Positions 8,218 through 19,041 of a stretch of DNA of 64,000 nucleotides are shown piece by piece. This DNA is from Magnetovibrio sp. (lineage in GTDB: Bacteria > Pseudomonadota > Alphaproteobacteria > Rhodospirillales > Magnetovibrionaceae): assembly GCA_028281525.1 (NCBI GenBank), contig JANQJR010000066.1:101439-165438 (forward strand). Reading direction: 5' to 3'. How positions within the stretch are numbered: position 1 is the stretch's first letter; every line of letters starts with the position of its first letter. The notes under the pieces are model-generated. The model was not told the DNA's origin and searched no databases. It saw only the letters and a program-made list of their open reading frames with translations. The position numbers and the translations under genes are program-made.

Positions 8218-11200
8218 TCAGTTGCCCACGGACGTTTCCACACCGTCGTGTTCGGATGCGCGGTCCTTGGCCTGCATTTCCTGGAGCGCGCGGCGGTATT
8301 CCACCGGCATCACCTTGACGAACTTGGGCAGGTATCGGCCCCAGTTGTCCAAGATTTCCTTGGCGCGCGGGCTGGCGGTGTAGTGATGGTGCTTTTCGAT
8401 CAGCGTTTTCAGGCGCTGCGCGTCGAAGCGGGTCATGTCGTGGTTGATGTCGACCAGGCCGTGGGCTTCCAGATCGCCGCCCTGGCCTTCGATTTCCTCC
8501 ATGACGCGCTCTTCCGCCGCGATCGGTTCCAGATCGACCTGCGCCAGATTGCAGCGCGTCTCGAAGTCGCCGCTTTCATCCAGCACGTAGGCGATGCCGC
8601 CCGACATGCCGGCGGCGAAGTTGCGTCCGGTGGAACCGAGGCACACCAGGATGCCGCCCGTCATGTATTCGCATCCGTGGTCGCCCACGCCTTCGACCAC
8701 GGCGGTCGCGCCGGAATTGCGCACGCCGAAACGCTCGCCCGCGACGCCTTGGAAGTAGGCTTCGCCCGCCGTTGCGCCGTAAAGGCAGGTGTTGCCGACG
8801 ATGATGTTGTCGGTGGGGTCCTCGATGGCGGCATCGTGGGTGGGACGGATGACCAGGCGGCCACCGGCCAGGCCCTTGCCGACGTAGTCGTTGGCGTCGC
8901 CTTTCAGATCGATGGTGATGCCGGGGCTCAGCCACGCGCCCAGCGATTGGCCGGCGGTGCCGGTGGCGTCGATGTAGATGGTGTCGTCGGGAAGTCCGGC
9001 CTTGCCGTACTTTTTGGCGACTTCGCCCGACAGCATGGTGCCCACCGTGCGGTTGACATTGATCAACTGTGTCTGGATGCGCACCGGCGTGTCCTCGTTG
9101 AGGGCCGGCCCTGCCTGTTCGATCAGGGTGTTGTCCAGCGCCTTTTCGAGGCCGTGGTCCTGGCCTTCGCAGTTGAACACTGCGACGTCCGGGCCGGCTT
9201 CGGGCTTGTGCAGAATGCCGGAGAAATCAAGCCCCTGGGTTTTCCAGTGGTCGATGGCGTCGTTCATTTCGATGGTGTCCGAGCGCCCGATCATGTCGTT
9301 GATCGTGCGGAAACCCAGTTCCGCCATCAAAACCCGCATTTCTTCGGCGAGGAAGGTGAAGTAGTTGACCACGTGCGCCGGTTCGCCCGGGAACAGCTTG
9401 CGCAATTCCGGGTTCTGGGTGGCGATGCCGACCGGGCAGGTGTTCAGGTGGCATTTGCGCATCATCAGGCAGCCCTCAGAGATCAGCGCCGCGGTGGCGA
9501 AGCCGAATTCGTCCGCACCCAACAAAGCGCCGACGACAACGTCGCGCGCGGTGCGCAACCCGCCGTCAACCTGCACGGCGATGCGCCCGCGCAGCTTGTT
9601 CAACACCAGGGTCTGGTGCGTTTCGGCCAAGCCCGTTTCCCACGGACCGCCCGCGTGCTGGGTGGAGGTCAGCGGGCTCGCGCCGGTGCCGCCATCGAAG
9701 CCGGAAATGGTGACGTGGTCGGCGTGCGCCTTGGACACGCCCGCGGCCACCGTGCCGACGCCCACTTCGGACACCAGTTTGACCGAAATGCGGGCCTTGG
9801 GGTTGATGTTCTTCAAATCGTGAATCAGCTGGGCCAAATCCTCGATCGAATAGATGTCGTGGTGCGGCGGCGGTGAAATCAGGCCGACGCCGGGCGTCGA
9901 GTGGCGCACGCGTGCGATCCATTCATCGACCTTGTGGCCGGGCAGTTGGCCGCCTTCGCCGGGCTTCGCGCCCTGGGCCATCTTGATCTGGATGTCGTCG
10001 GCGTTGACCAGATATTCCGCCGTCACGCCGAAGCGTCCGCTGGCCACCTGTTTGATCGCCGAGCGCATGGAATCGCCGTTTTCCATCGGTTCGAAACGCA
10101 CCGCTTCCTCACCGCCTTCGCCGGTGTTGGACTTGCCGCCCAAACGGTTCATGGCGATGGCGAGCGTGGTGTGCGCCTCCCAGGAAATCGAGCCAAACGA
10201 CATGGCCCCGGTGGCGAAGCGCTTGCAGATGTCTTCGATGGGTTCGACCTCGTCCAGCGGCACCGGTGTGCCGGTGCCCTTCAGCTTGAAGAGGCCGCGC
10301 AGGTTCTTGAACTTCGCGTCGTGGTCGTTCATCACCTGCTCGAACTTGCGGTACGTTTCGCGGTCGCCTTTGCGCACCGCGTGCTGCAGCAGTTGGATCG
10401 TTTCCGGGGTCCAGCAGTGCGTTTCGCCGCGATGGCGCCACGCAAGCTCGCCGCCCACGTCCAGGTGCTTGTGGTAGATCGGGTTTTCGCCAAAGGCTTC
10501 CGCGTGACGGCGCACCGTTTCCTGGGCGACTTCGTTCAAGCCGATGCCGCCGACTTTGGATGCGGTTTTGGTGAAGAACTGTTCGATGAAACCGTCGTTG
10601 AGCCCCACGGCGTCGAAGATTTGCGCGCCGCAGTAGGACTGGAACGTGGAAATGCCCATCTTGGAGAAGACCTTGAGCATGCCCTTGTCCACCGCCTTGA
10701 TATAGCGGCTTTGGGCCTCGGCGACGCTCAGGTCGTTGGGCAGCTCATCGGTCATGTCGGCGATGGTGTCGAACGCCAGATAGGGGTTGATCGCTTCCGC
10801 GCCATAGCCGCCCAACAGGCAGAAATCGTGCACGCGCCTGGGTTCGCCGGATTCGACGACGAGGCCGACGGAGGTGCGCAAACCCTTGCGGATCAAGTGA
10901 TGGTGCACACCCGCCGTCGCCAGCAGCGCCGGGATGGCGATGTGATCCACGTCGAGTCCGCGGTCCGACAAAATGATGATGTTGTAGCCGTCCTTGACCA
11001 CTTCTTCGGCCTTGGCGAACAGCTTTTCCAGTGCCGCTTCCATACCCGCCGCGCCGGCATCAGTGGGGTAGACCATGTCGAGCGTATAGGCCTTGAACGC
11101 GCGGTCCACGTGGTTTTCGATGTGGCGGATCTTTTCCAAATCCAGGTTGGTCAGGATCGGCTGGCGCACTTCCAGGCGCATCTTCGCGCCCGCGTCCTTG

Positions 11201-12864
11201 GGATCCAGCAGGTTCGGGCGCGGCCCGATCAGGCTCACCAGGCTCATCACCAGCTCTTCGCGGATTGGGTCGATCGGCGGGTTGGTGACCTGAGCGAAGT
11301 TCTGCGCGAAGTAGTCGTACAGCACCTTCGGGCGGTCGGACAGCACCGCAATCGGCGTGTCGCGGCCCATGGAGCCCACCGGGTCCTGACCCGTGGTCGC
11401 CATCGGTTTGATGAAGTGCTTCAAATCTTCCTGGGTGTAACCAAAGGCTTGCTGGGCATCCAGCATGGTTTCGTGATCGGGCGCCATGGCCGGGTTTTCT
11501 TCCGGCAGGTCCTCGACATGAATCTGCGTTTGGTCCAGCCACTCTTGGTAGGGATTGGCGCCCGCCAGTTCGGCCTTGATTTCCTGGTCGTCGATGATGC
11601 GGCCCTGCTCCAGATCGATGAGGAACATCTTGCCCGGCTGCAGACGCCACTTTTTGACGATCTTGCTTTCCGGAATCGGCAGCACGCCGACTTCGGAACC
11701 CATGATCACGAAATCGTCGTCGGTGACGACGTAGCGCGCCGGGCGCAGCCCGTTGCGGTCCAGCGTCGCGCCGATCTGGCGGCCGTCGGTGAAGCACACC
11801 GCCGCCGGGCCGTCCCACGGCTCCATCAAGGCGGCGTGGTATTCGTAGAAGGCCTTGCGGTCTTCGTCCATCAACGGGTTGGAATCCCAGGCTTCCGGGA
11901 TCATCATCATCATCGCTTGGGCCAGCGAGTAGCCGCCCGCGACCAACAGTTCCAAAGCGTTGTCGAAGGTCGCGCTATCGGATGCGCCGTCGCCGATCAG
12001 CGGCCACAGCTTGTCCAAATCGTCGCCCAAGACGTCGGAGCGCATGGTCGCGCGGCGCGCCGCCATCCAGTTGATGTTGCCGCGCACGGTGTTGATTTCG
12101 CCGTTGTGGCAGAGATAGCGGAACGGCTGCGCCAGTTCCCAACTCGGGAAGGTGTTGGTGGAGAAACGCTGGTGCACCAACGCCAGCGCGGATTCGGCGC
12201 GCTCGTCCTGCAAGTCTTTGTAATAGTTCTGCAGGTTCCCCGACAGCACCATACCTTTATAAACGATGGTGTGGGTGGACAGCGACGGCATGTAGAAGTT
12301 CGCGCGCGAATCGGCCGCATCCCAAATGGCGTGGTGGACCTGCTTGCGGATCACGAACAGCTTGCGTTGGAACGCGCCCAGATCGAAACCGTCGCCCTTC
12401 TTGATGAAGACCTGACGAATCATCGGTTCGTCGGCCTTGACGCTTTCGCCCAAGCACGAATTGTCCACCGGCACGTCGCGCCAACCGAGAAGTTCCTGGC
12501 CTTCGGCGGGGATCACGGATTCGAACGCCTCGATGCAAGCCGCGCGGGTGGTGTCGTCTTGCGGCAGGAACACCTGGCCCACGGCGTACTCGCCCACGGC
12601 GGGCAATTCGAAGCCCAGCTTGGCGCAGTCTTCGGCCAGCAGGCGGTGCGGAATCTGCATGATGATGCCCGCGCCGTCGCCCGCCAGCGGATCGGCGCCG
12701 ACCGCGCCACGGTGGTCCAGGTTCACCAGAATCTGCAGGCCCTGGCGGATAATTTCATGGCTCGGCTGGTTCTTGATGTTGCAAATGAAGCCAACACCGC
12801 AGTTGTCGTGCTCGTTGCTCGGGTCGTAGAGGCCCTGCTTCTCGGGCAGTCCGCTTGCTTTCAT
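8218..12864 (-). CDS. gltB: Glutamate synthase (NADPH) large subunit
   Basis: A 1548-residue alpha subunit. A short propeptide is followed by catalytic Cys22 (HDNCGVGF), which becomes the N-terminal nucleophile of the class II glutaminase domain (about 22-430). A central domain and the FMN-binding synthase domain follow, with the family motifs [26 protein letters not shown] and the 3Fe-4S ligands in [19 protein letters not shown]. The C-terminal GXGXG beta-helix domain ends the protein. It is the main glutamate-forming enzyme at low ammonia together with glutamine synthetase. It is first in the gltBD operon. A long open frame on the opposite strand is a codon-bias shadow. Confidence 0.98.
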   Translation of the reverse strand: MKASGLPEKQGLYDPSNEHDNCGVGFICNIKNQPSHEIIRQGLQILVNLDHRGAVGADPLAGDGAGIIMQIPHRLLAEDCAKLGFELPAVGEYAVGQVFLPQDDTTRAACIEAFESVIPAEGQELLGWRDVPVDNSCLGESVKADEPMIRQVFIKKGDGFDLGAFQRKLFVIRKQVHHAIWDAADSRANFYMPSLSTHTIVYKGMVLSGNLQNYYKDLQDERAESALALVHQRFSTNTFPSWELAQPFRYLCHNGEINTVRGNINWMAARRATMRSDVLGDDLDKLWPLIGDGASDSATFDNALELLVAGGYSLAQAMMMMIPEAWDSNPLMDEDRKAFYEYHAALMEPWDGPAAVCFTDGRQIGATLDRNGLRPARYVVTDDDFVIMGSEVGVLPIPESKIVKKWRLQPGKMFLIDLEQGRIIDDQEIKAELAGANPYQEWLDQTQIHVEDLPEENPAMAPDHETMLDAQQAFGYTQEDLKHFIKPMATTGQDPVGSMGRDTPIAVLSDRPKVLYDYFAQNFAQVTNPPIDPIREELVMSLVSLIGPRPNLLDPKDAGAKMRLEVRQPILTNLDLEKIRHIENHVDRAFKAYTLDMVYPTDAGAAGMEAALEKLFAKAEEVVKDGYNIIILSDRGLDVDHIAIPALLATAGVHHHLIRKGLRTSVGLVVESGEPRRVHDFCLLGGYGAEAINPYLAFDTIADMTDELPNDLSVAEAQSRYIKAVDKGMLKVFSKMGISTFQSYCGAQIFDAVGLNDGFIEQFFTKTASKVGGIGLNEVAQETVRRHAEAFGENPIYHKHLDVGGELAWRHRGETHCWTPETIQLLQHAVRKGDRETYRKFEQVMNDHDAKFKNLRGLFKLKGTGTPVPLDEVEPIEDICKRFATGAMSFGSISWEAHTTLAIAMNRLGGKSNTGEGGEEAVRFEPMENGDSMRSAIKQVASGRFGVTAEYLVNADDIQIKMAQGAKPGEGGQLPGHKVDEWIARVRHSTPGVGLISPPPHHDIYSIEDLAQLIHDLKNINPKARISVKLVSEVGVGTVAAGVSKAHADHVTISGFDGGTGASPLTSTQHAGGPWETGLAETHQTLVLNKLRGRIAVQVDGGLRTARDVVVGALLGADEFGFATAALISEGCLMMRKCHLNTCPVGIATQNPELRKLFPGEPAHVVNYFTFLAEEMRVLMAELGFRTINDMIGRSDTIEMNDAIDHWKTQGLDFSGILHKPEAGPDVAVFNCEGQDHGLEKALDNTLIEQAGPALNEDTPVRIQTQLINVNRTVGTMLSGEVAKKYGKAGLPDDTIYIDATGTAGQSLGAWLSPGITIDLKGDANDYVGKGLAGGRLVIRPTHDAAIEDPTDNIIVGNTCLYGATAGEAYFQGVAGERFGVRNSGATAVVEGVGDHGCEYMTGGILVCLGSTGRNFAAGMSGGIAYVLDESGDFETRCNLAQVDLEPIAAEERVMEEIEGQGGDLEAHGLVDINHDMTRFDAQRLKTLIEKHHHYTASPRAKEILDNWGRYLPKFVKVMPVEYRRALQEMQAKDRASEHDGVETSVGN

Positions 12865-13283
12865 GCGTCTATTCCAGTCTGTAACGGCCGCGGGGTCGGC
12901 GGCTTAAAAACGTGTGAGTTCAAGGCGCTAATAGCGCGTCCGCCGCCAGTATCCCCCCGGCGCGGCCAACGCCTTTAGCATCTTGTCAGAAACTTTGGAG
13001 GCGCGACATTACTCGAATTGGGCGCAAAAGAAAAGCCCGGGGCGGCAATTTTTGAAACACTCTGAAACGCCTGGAATTCCGCCGATTTGGGCCGGTCCGG
13101 GACGGTTCCGAAGCGGGACTTTTTTGCGTTTTGGGAGTCGCGGGGTTTTGATCCAAAAAAGGGGCGCGGAATCAGGGCGTTGAGTTCGCTCCTTGGTTGG
13201 TGCGTTAAGCTTCTGTCAATTCTAGGTGAGATACTCTGGGGCGGGTTTTTGAGGTTTTCATATATACATAAGGCATAACAGCC
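12865..13283. other. Divergent intergenic region between gltB and uppP
   Basis: About 420 bases with no gene I can support. It must carry the gltB promoter (minus strand) and the uppP promoter; an AT-rich tract TTTTCATATATACATAAGG lies just ahead of the uppP start. Short open frames at 12983-13278 have no ribosome sites and no recognisable content. Confidence 0.5.
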
Positions 13284-14096
13284 GTGCCGACCTTGCATAT
13301 CGTTCTCTTGGCGCTGGTCCAAGGCGTCACCGAATTTCTGCCCATCAGCTCCAGCGGGCATCTGGTTTTGCTGCCTTGGTTCGCGGGATGGCAGGACCAG
13401 GGCCTGACCTTGGACGTTGCGGTACACGTGGGTACGCTCGGCGCGGTCGTTGCCTACCTTTGGCGCGACATCGCGGACATGCTGAGCGGTCTGTGGCGCG
13501 CCCTCAAAGGCAAGGGCGTGGGCAAGGACGCGCGCCTGGCCTTCTATCTGGTGTTGGGCACGCTGCCGATCATCGGGGCCGGATACGCCATGAACGCCTA
13601 TTATCCCAATGGCCTGCGTTCCGTCGAGGTGATCGGCTGGGCGACGCTCGGCTTCGGCGTGCTGTTGTGGCTGATCGATCGCTTTTCGGTCACGCTCAGG
13701 CGCATGGAACACCTCGGATTGAGCGACGTGATGATCATCGGTGTGGCCCAATGTCTGGCTTTGATCCCGGGAACGTCTAGATCGGGCATCACCATGACCG
13801 CGGGGCGTCTACTAGGTCTGGAACGCATTGATTGTGCACGCTTTTCCATGCTGCTTTCGATCCCCGCCATCGTCGGCGCGGGCACTTTGAAGGGCCTGGA
13901 ACTCTATGAAAAAGGTGACCCGGTGCTGATCGGCAACGTTTTGACCGCCGCCGGGCTAGCCTTCGTCTCCGCGCTCATCGCCATCGCGCTGATGATGGCG
14001 TGGCTCAGGCGCGCATCGTTCACCCCGTTCGTGATTTACCGTATTTTGCTGGGCGGCGTGCTGTTGGCGGTGAGTTACGGGTATTTGACGATTTAG
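13284..14096 (+). CDS. uppP: Undecaprenyl-diphosphatase
   Basis: A 270-residue polytopic inner-membrane enzyme of the BacA/UppP family. It dephosphorylates undecaprenyl diphosphate so that the lipid carrier can be reused for peptidoglycan and other surface polymers. Both signature regions are present: GVTEFLPISSSGHL (about 12-25) with the catalytic Glu and Ser residues, and LIPGTSRSGITMTAGRLLGL (about 155-175). Around eight membrane helices are predicted. The start is GTG at 13284; no in-frame ATG lies upstream, and later starts would cut the first helix. It is monocistronic by context. Confidence 0.96.
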   Translation: MPTLHIVLLALVQGVTEFLPISSSGHLVLLPWFAGWQDQGLTLDVAVHVGTLGAVVAYLWRDIADMLSGLWRALKGKGVGKDARLAFYLVLGTLPIIGAGYAMNAYYPNGLRSVEVIGWATLGFGVLLWLIDRFSVTLRRMEHLGLSDVMIIGVAQCLALIPGTSRSGITMTAGRLLGLERIDCARFSMLLSIPAIVGAGTLKGLELYEKGDPVLIGNVLTAAGLAFVSALIAIALMMAWLRRASFTPFVIYRILLGGVLLAVSYGYLTI

Positions 14097-14186
14097 CGCC
14101 GATTGGTGAGCGTTGTTTGCTCGTTTGCATACTTTCGTCACATTGAGGGTGTTCATTAGGACAAAGCTTTTCCACGGGAGGTCCCC

Positions 14187-14933
14187 ATGAAATTTGCCGC
14201 GCAGGCTGCCTTCGCCGCAGCCGCCCTCATCTTTTCCGCCCAGGTTGTGTCCGTTCCGGTTGCCAGCGCCAACCCGGGTTACCCGGGGTATTCGGGTTAT
14301 GGCTATCCGGGTCAGATGATGCGGCCGGGCTATCCGCCCGCGATGGGCCAGCAGGGTTATCAAGGGCAGCAAGGCTATCAGGGCTACCAGGGGGGCTATC
14401 CGCAACAGCGGATGATGAACCGCCCCGGCCACAAAGGTATGACCCATCCGGGTGTGAAGATGAATCAGAAGCGCCAACAGGCGCAGCCGAGCCCGAACCA
14501 AAAGCCTGCCGCAAATCTGGATGCGCTGGGCTCGCCGGTCAAAATCACCAAAAGCTTCGATGAGGCCTGGGCCGCACGGGTCAAAACGGCGCTGGCCATC
14601 ACCCCGGACCAGACGCCCGCCTGGGATGCCTTTATCAAAGCCCTGAAAGACCAGATCGAAACCATGGCGGCGCTGCACGACAGCATGCACGGTGGCGATG
14701 TGGGCCAGATCAGCCGTGCGGACCGCCAGGACATCCGCCAAAGTCACCGCCAGCAGCGCCAGGAGCTGATGCGCGAAGTCGAATACGCCGGCATGGATTT
14801 GTTCGACCGGCTCAACCCCGAACAGCAAAGCCAGGCCAAATATCTCATCGCCAAGTACACCAAGGGCCAAGGTGCCATGGGCAAGGGTGCGATGGGGAAA
14901 GGCACGATGTCGGGACATCGGTGCCGGTATTGA
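14187..14933 (+). CDS. Exported protein with Gly/Tyr/Gln/Pro-rich region
   Basis: A 248-residue protein with a signal peptide (about 1-29, AQAAFAAAALIFSAQVVSVPVASA). A low-complexity region (about 30-110) is built from repeats such as GYPG, GYQGQQ and GYQGGYPQQ, followed by His/Met/Lys-rich sequence. A helical domain (about 115-230) includes ALAITPDQTPAWDAFIKAL, which resembles the LTxxQ repeats of Spy/CpxP-type periplasmic proteins. It ends in GAMGKGAMGKGTM. It probably acts in the periplasm as a chaperone-like or metal-binding protein; that is inference. The ATG follows GGGAGGTCCCC. Confidence 0.6.
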   Translation: MKFAAQAAFAAAALIFSAQVVSVPVASANPGYPGYSGYGYPGQMMRPGYPPAMGQQGYQGQQGYQGYQGGYPQQRMMNRPGHKGMTHPGVKMNQKRQQAQPSPNQKPAANLDALGSPVKITKSFDEAWAARVKTALAITPDQTPAWDAFIKALKDQIETMAALHDSMHGGDVGQISRADRQDIRQSHRQQRQELMREVEYAGMDLFDRLNPEQQSQAKYLIAKYTKGQGAMGKGAMGKGTMSGHRCRY

Positions 14934-14975
14934 ACCGCAGTCGCGTGTCCATCACTTCATACGCGATTGACAGAA

Positions 14976-15638
14976 TTATGCTGGGAGGTGCGTTTCTATC
15001 AGTGCGCCATGGGTATCCGGTGATCTGATATCGATGTGGCTGACAGGGATGGCGTTCAGCTTACGAGAAATGTTGGTGACGGCGGCGCCCAGGTGGATGT
15101 AACCCGTCAGTTCGCCCGCGATCAATGGCAATATCGACGTGTTTTGCTTGTGTTCTTGCTTTCCGATGGTTGCTGCAAGTTGATCGGTGGCGGCGATGAA
15201 CACGTCGTAGAGTTCCGATTCCGTTTCGGGCAGGTTTTTGCCCCCTAGCCGTTTGAGCGTTCTTTTTATGATGCGCAGATCGTTTTGCGCCATCAGTGTC
15301 CAATTGATTTTGTGATCGGCTTTGATTTGAGCGCGCACGTCTTTCATTTGTGCTGCGGCTTCTTTGAAATCGGCTACCGCTTTATCAAAGGCTTCTTTTC
15401 CGCCCCCGTGGTTCTGGAGCTCGCGTTGGCGCAAACCCGCGAAAACAGCTTCCAAGCCTTCGAGCGCTTGTGCGCTGGCTTTGCGTGATTCTGCTTCCGC
15501 GTCACCATTGAAAATGTTCCCCAGTTCGCTGGCGTGTGCGGGAACAGCCATGGCGAGGCCGAGCCACGCCGTACAGAACAGTGCCGCCCAGTTAAAGCGT
15601 GGGGCACCACGCTTTTCGCATCTCTTCGTGCGTGTCAT
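14976..15638 (-). CDS. Exported helical protein of unknown function
   Basis: A 220-residue protein. An N-terminal signal peptide (basic MTRTKRCEKRG, then WAALFCTAWLGLAMAVPAHA) is followed by a mostly helical, Lys/Ala-rich mature domain with possible coiled-coil between about 55 and 120. I do not recognise a family. Its start overlaps the 3' end of the preceding gene (15592-16104) by 47 bases in another frame. Both are on the minus strand and probably translationally coupled, which suggests a joint role at the envelope. Confidence 0.6.
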   Translation of the reverse strand: MTRTKRCEKRGAPRFNWAALFCTAWLGLAMAVPAHASELGNIFNGDAEAESRKASAQALEGLEAVFAGLRQRELQNHGGGKEAFDKAVADFKEAAAQMKDVRAQIKADHKINWTLMAQNDLRIIKRTLKRLGGKNLPETESELYDVFIAATDQLAATIGKQEHKQNTSILPLIAGELTGYIHLGAAVTNISRKLNAIPVSHIDIRSPDTHGALIETHLPA

Positions 15639-16104
15639 CGATTTGACTCCTGTTTTTCAGCAAATCCCAACCTTGGCTGACGGCCGGTTTTTTGAGGAAA
15701 CCGCAGTAATCGTTTTTTAGGCTTTCGATATACGTGGGCGATACGCTTCCCAAGGCATCTAAGCGATAGGCCGAACGATATAAGTGCAGCATTTCCCACA
15801 GGTGGTCGGTGAATTGCTGTTCCAATTCCAGGGGAATTTTCTGCGCATTTACCGCACGCTTAAATGCTGAATCGGTGACCAGGTGGCGAGCTAAAGCACG
15901 CATGTCCTTTTGAATTTGATAGGTGTTGGCGGCCTGCATGGTGCGTTCGGTGTTTTTAAGCTCTGTTTTTGTTTGTTCGATTTCGTCGCGGGCAAGGCCA
16001 AGTTGGTTCCAGGTGAACCACAAGCCCGCCGCCAAAATGATCGCCGTCAACAAAGCCGTGCCACTCATGATGCTTTGGTGGTGGTCGTGTAGGAATTTGA
16101 CCAT
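15592..16104 (-). CDS. Single-pass membrane protein of unknown function
   Basis: A 170-residue protein from the ATG at 16104, chosen because CGGAG stands about nine bases ahead; the frame stays open to 16194. One membrane helix (about 15-34) is followed by a coiled-coil-like stretch (LARDEIEQTKTELKNTERTM) and a helical domain with LWEMLHLYRSAYRLDALG. The arrangement resembles DUF4760-type proteins of mobile and conserved bacterial loci, but I am not sure of the family. It is transcribed just before, and overlaps, the exported protein at 14976-15638. Confidence 0.6.
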   Translation of the reverse strand: MVKFLHDHHQSIMSGTALLTAIILAAGLWFTWNQLGLARDEIEQTKTELKNTERTMQAANTYQIQKDMRALARHLVTDSAFKRAVNAQKIPLELEQQFTDHLWEMLHLYRSAYRLDALGSVSPTYIESLKNDYCGFLKKPAVSQGWDLLKNRSQIDDTHEEMRKAWCPTL

Positions 16105-16260
16105 GGGATGGCTCCGTGCACAATTTCCCGCCATGGTAGGCTTGGTTGTTTTACGGGGCAATAATGATTGTGTCGTGACGGTCGATACCCACACACGCCG
16201 ACGTATGAAAAAATGCCATGGAGTATAAGGGTCTTATAAATAGGCTGCGCTATTTTTTAA

Positions 16261-16301
16261 GTGGAATGAGCGCAGTTTCAGGTGGAATGAGGCAGTTTCA
16301 G
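16261..16301. repeat. Tandem duplication of a ~20-base unit
   Basis: GTGGAATGAGCGCAGTTTCAG is followed directly by a second copy lacking one base. It lies between the yejF stop and the membrane-protein gene. No function is evident. Confidence 0.7.
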
Positions 16302-16390
16302 GGTGTTAGAGCGTGGCTTTGGGGGCTGGTGCACGAGGGGCAAGACCTAGAACGTGGGAATGGGGTTAGGTTTTCGTTGCAGGGGTGAGC

Positions 16391-18016
16391 CTACATCTCC
16401 ACCACGCCGGTTTCATCCGCCTCGATCTCAAACGCGGCGTGCATCAGGGCGCGGGTGTAGGCCTCCCGGGGGGCGTCGAAAATCTGGTCTGCCGGGCCTT
16501 GTTCCACCACACGGCCTTTCTGCATCACCATCACGTCGTGGGCCAGGGCGCGCACGACTTTAAGATCGTGGCTGATGAACAGGTACGCCAGATCGTGTTT
16601 CTTCTGCAGACCCCTGAGCAGGTCAACGATCTGCGCCTGGACCGAGACGTCGAGCGCGCTGGTGGGCTCGTCCAGCATGATCAGATCGGGTTTCAGGACC
16701 AAGGCGCGGGCGATGGAGACGCGTTGGCGCTGGCCGCCGGAAAATTCGTGGGGGTAGCGGTCCATCATGCCGGCCTCGAGCCCCACTTCGTCCAGCACCT
16801 GGGCGACCATGTCGCGGCGCTCGTCTTCTGTTTGGGCGAGGCCGTGGACCTCCAACCCTTCGCCGATGATCTGCGCCACCGACATGCGCGGGCTTAGACT
16901 GCCGAACGGGTCCTGAAAAACGATCTGCATGTCCTGGCGCAGCGGGCGGATGGCTTTGCCGTTGAGATCGTGGATCGGTTGGTCCTTGAACGTGATGGCC
17001 CCGGTGCTTTTTTCCAAGCGCAACAAAGCGCGCGCCAGCGTCGATTTTCCCGACCCGCTTTCACCCACGATTCCTAAGGTTTGGCCGCGTTTCACAGTCA
17101 GGTCCACCCCATCCACGGCTTTGACGTGGCCGACCGTGCGGCGGATGAAGCCTTTCTGAATGGGGAACCAGACCTTGAGGTGGTCCGCGGTCATGATCTT
17201 GGGCGCGTTCGCATTTGCCGCATCGGGGCGGCCTTTGGGCTCGGACGCCAACAGGCGCTGGGTGTAGGGGTGCTGGGGCGCGGCGAACAGGGGACCGGTG
17301 TCGCCTTGCTCCACCAGTTCGCCGTCTTGCATCACGTAGGCCCGGTCCGCGATGCGGCGTACGATGCCGAGATCATGGGTGATGAACAGGATGCCGAGCC
17401 CCATCTTCGCCTGCAAATCGTCCAGCAGTTTCAGAAGCTGCGCCTGGATGGTCACGTCCACGGCGGTGGTGGGTTCATCCGCGATCAGCAGGTCCGGCTC
17501 GTTCGCCAGCGCCATGGCGATCATGATGCGCTGCTGCTGACCACCGGAAAATTCGTGGGGCAGGTTCTTAAGTCTGGGGATCTGTGCCTCCAGCCCCACC
17601 AGGCCCATCAGTTCCTCCACCCGGTCTCGGACCTCGCCGTTGGTTTGGACGTGGTGGGTGGTGATGATTTCCGCGATCTGATTGCCCACGGGGTGGAGCG
17701 GATTGAGGCTGGTCAGCGGTTCCTGGAACACCATGGAGATGTCCTGGCCACGCAACCCGCGCATCACGCCTTCAGACGCGCCCATCAATTCTTGGCCTAA
17801 GTATCTGATGGAGCCCGACGGGTGCTTCGCCAGTGGATAAGGCAGAAGCTGCATCACGGAAAGCGCGCTCACCGACTTGCCCGATCCGCTTTCGCCCACC
17901 AGGGCCACGGTCTCGCCTTTCTCCACATGGAAGGACACGCCGCGCACGGCTTCGACGGCGCGTTCGCCCTCGCCGAAGGTCACAGATAAGTCTTTAACAT
18001 CAAGAAGCCTCGTCAT
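16391..18016 (-). CDS. yejF: Peptide ABC transporter, fused double ATPase
   Basis: A 541-residue cytoplasmic ATPase with two nucleotide-binding domains in one chain, as in YejF. The first Walker A GESGSGKS is at 41-48 with signature SGGQQQR near 157. The second GESGSGKS is at 318-325 with SGGQRQR near 430. Each half has DEPT or ADEPT Walker B sequences. It powers oligopeptide (microcin C-type) import with YejB, YejE and YejA. The true start is the ATG at 18016, overlapping the yejE stop as ATGA; an upstream extension of the frame lies inside yejE. It is last in the yejABEF operon. Confidence 0.93.
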   Translation of the reverse strand: MTRLLDVKDLSVTFGEGERAVEAVRGVSFHVEKGETVALVGESGSGKSVSALSVMQLLPYPLAKHPSGSIRYLGQELMGASEGVMRGLRGQDISMVFQEPLTSLNPLHPVGNQIAEIITTHHVQTNGEVRDRVEELMGLVGLEAQIPRLKNLPHEFSGGQQQRIMIAMALANEPDLLIADEPTTAVDVTIQAQLLKLLDDLQAKMGLGILFITHDLGIVRRIADRAYVMQDGELVEQGDTGPLFAAPQHPYTQRLLASEPKGRPDAANANAPKIMTADHLKVWFPIQKGFIRRTVGHVKAVDGVDLTVKRGQTLGIVGESGSGKSTLARALLRLEKSTGAITFKDQPIHDLNGKAIRPLRQDMQIVFQDPFGSLSPRMSVAQIIGEGLEVHGLAQTEDERRDMVAQVLDEVGLEAGMMDRYPHEFSGGQRQRVSIARALVLKPDLIMLDEPTSALDVSVQAQIVDLLRGLQKKHDLAYLFISHDLKVVRALAHDVMVMQKGRVVEQGPADQIFDAPREAYTRALMHAAFEIEADETGVVEM

Positions 18017-19041
18017 GCGCGGAACACCTTTCTGGGATCGAAGGCGTCGCGCACAGCTTCGCCGATGAAGACGAGCAGCGACAACATGATGGAAATGACG
18101 AAAAACGCTGTGAGCCCCAACCATGGCGCGTGCAGGTTGGCTTTGCCTTGGTTGAGCATTTCACCCAGCGACGCGGTTCCGGCGGGCAGACCGAAGCCTA
18201 AGAAGTCCAAGGCCGTGAGCGTGACGACGGACCCGGACGTGATGAACGGCAGGAAGGTCACGGTCGCGACCATGGCGTTGGGCAGGATGTGGCGGAACAT
18301 GATGGTGCGATTGGAGACGCCCAGTGCGCGGGCGGCGCGCACGTAATCGAAGTTGCGGGTTTTCAGGAACTCCGCGCGCACCACGCCGACCAGCGCCATC
18401 CAACTGGTAAGCAACATGATGCCCAACAGCCACCAGAAATTGGGCTCCACCACGCTTGCCAGGATGATCAGCACGAACAGCATGGGCAGGCTCGACCAGA
18501 TCTCGATGGCGCGTTGGCCCAGCAGGTCCGTCATGCCCCCGAAGTAGCCTTGGACCGCGCCCGCGGCGACGCCGATGATGGAGCTCAACACCGTCAGGGT
18601 CAGGCCGAACAGCACCGAAATGCGAAAGCCGTAGATCAGGCGCGCCGCCACGTCGCGGCCTTGGTCGTCGGTGCCGAGGTAGTTGGTGGCGTCGGGTGGA
18701 CTGGGCGCGGGCTGATCCAGTGCGTAGTTCACCGTGTCATAGGAAAAGCGCACCGGCGGCCAGAGAATCCAGCCCTGTTCTTCGATGATCTCCTGGACTT
18801 CGGGGTCCGCATATTCCGTGGGTGTTTCCAGGAATCCGCCGAAGGTGGTCTCCGGGTAGTCCTTGATGATCGGGGTGTAGAGCGCACCGTCGTATTGGAT
18901 CAGGATCGGGCGGTCGTTGGCGATCAATTCGGCGAACAGGCTGGCTGCGAATAAACCCAAGAATATCCAAAATGACCAATAGCCCCGGCGGTTGGCCTTG
19001 AAGTTTTCCAGCCTGCGGCGATTGAGAGGAGATAACGCCAT
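18013..19041 (-). CDS. yejE: Peptide ABC transporter permease
   Basis: A 342-residue inner-membrane permease of the OppC/DppC class. It has an N-terminal helix, a large periplasmic loop (about 45-135, containing ILWPPVRFSYDTVNY typical of YejE) and a C-terminal permease core with the ATPase-coupling loop around RAARALGVSNRTIMFRHILPNA. The ATG at 19041 shares its A with the yejB stop (TGATG); a GTG one codon earlier is a less likely start. It works with YejB as the membrane channel. Confidence 0.92.
   Translation of the reverse strand: MALSPLNRRRLENFKANRRGYWSFWIFLGLFAASLFAELIANDRPILIQYDGALYTPIIKDYPETTFGGFLETPTEYADPEVQEIIEEQGWILWPPVRFSYDTVNYALDQPAPSPPDATNYLGTDDQGRDVAARLIYGFRISVLFGLTLTVLSSIIGVAAGAVQGYFGGMTDLLGQRAIEIWSSLPMLFVLIILASVVEPNFWWLLGIMLLTSWMALVGVVRAEFLKTRNFDYVRAARALGVSNRTIMFRHILPNAMVATVTFLPFITSGSVVTLTALDFLGFGLPAGTASLGEMLNQGKANLHAPWLGLTAFFVISIMLSLLVFIGEAVRDAFDPRKVFRA

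Noticed and set aside
9901..12978. A 1025-codon open frame opposite gltB
   Set aside because: It mirrors gltB codon by codon in GC-rich sequence, has no domain pattern, and gltB is unmistakable.
12983..13278. Two short frames between gltB and uppP
   Set aside because: No ribosome site, no recognisable content and they overlap each other in different frames.
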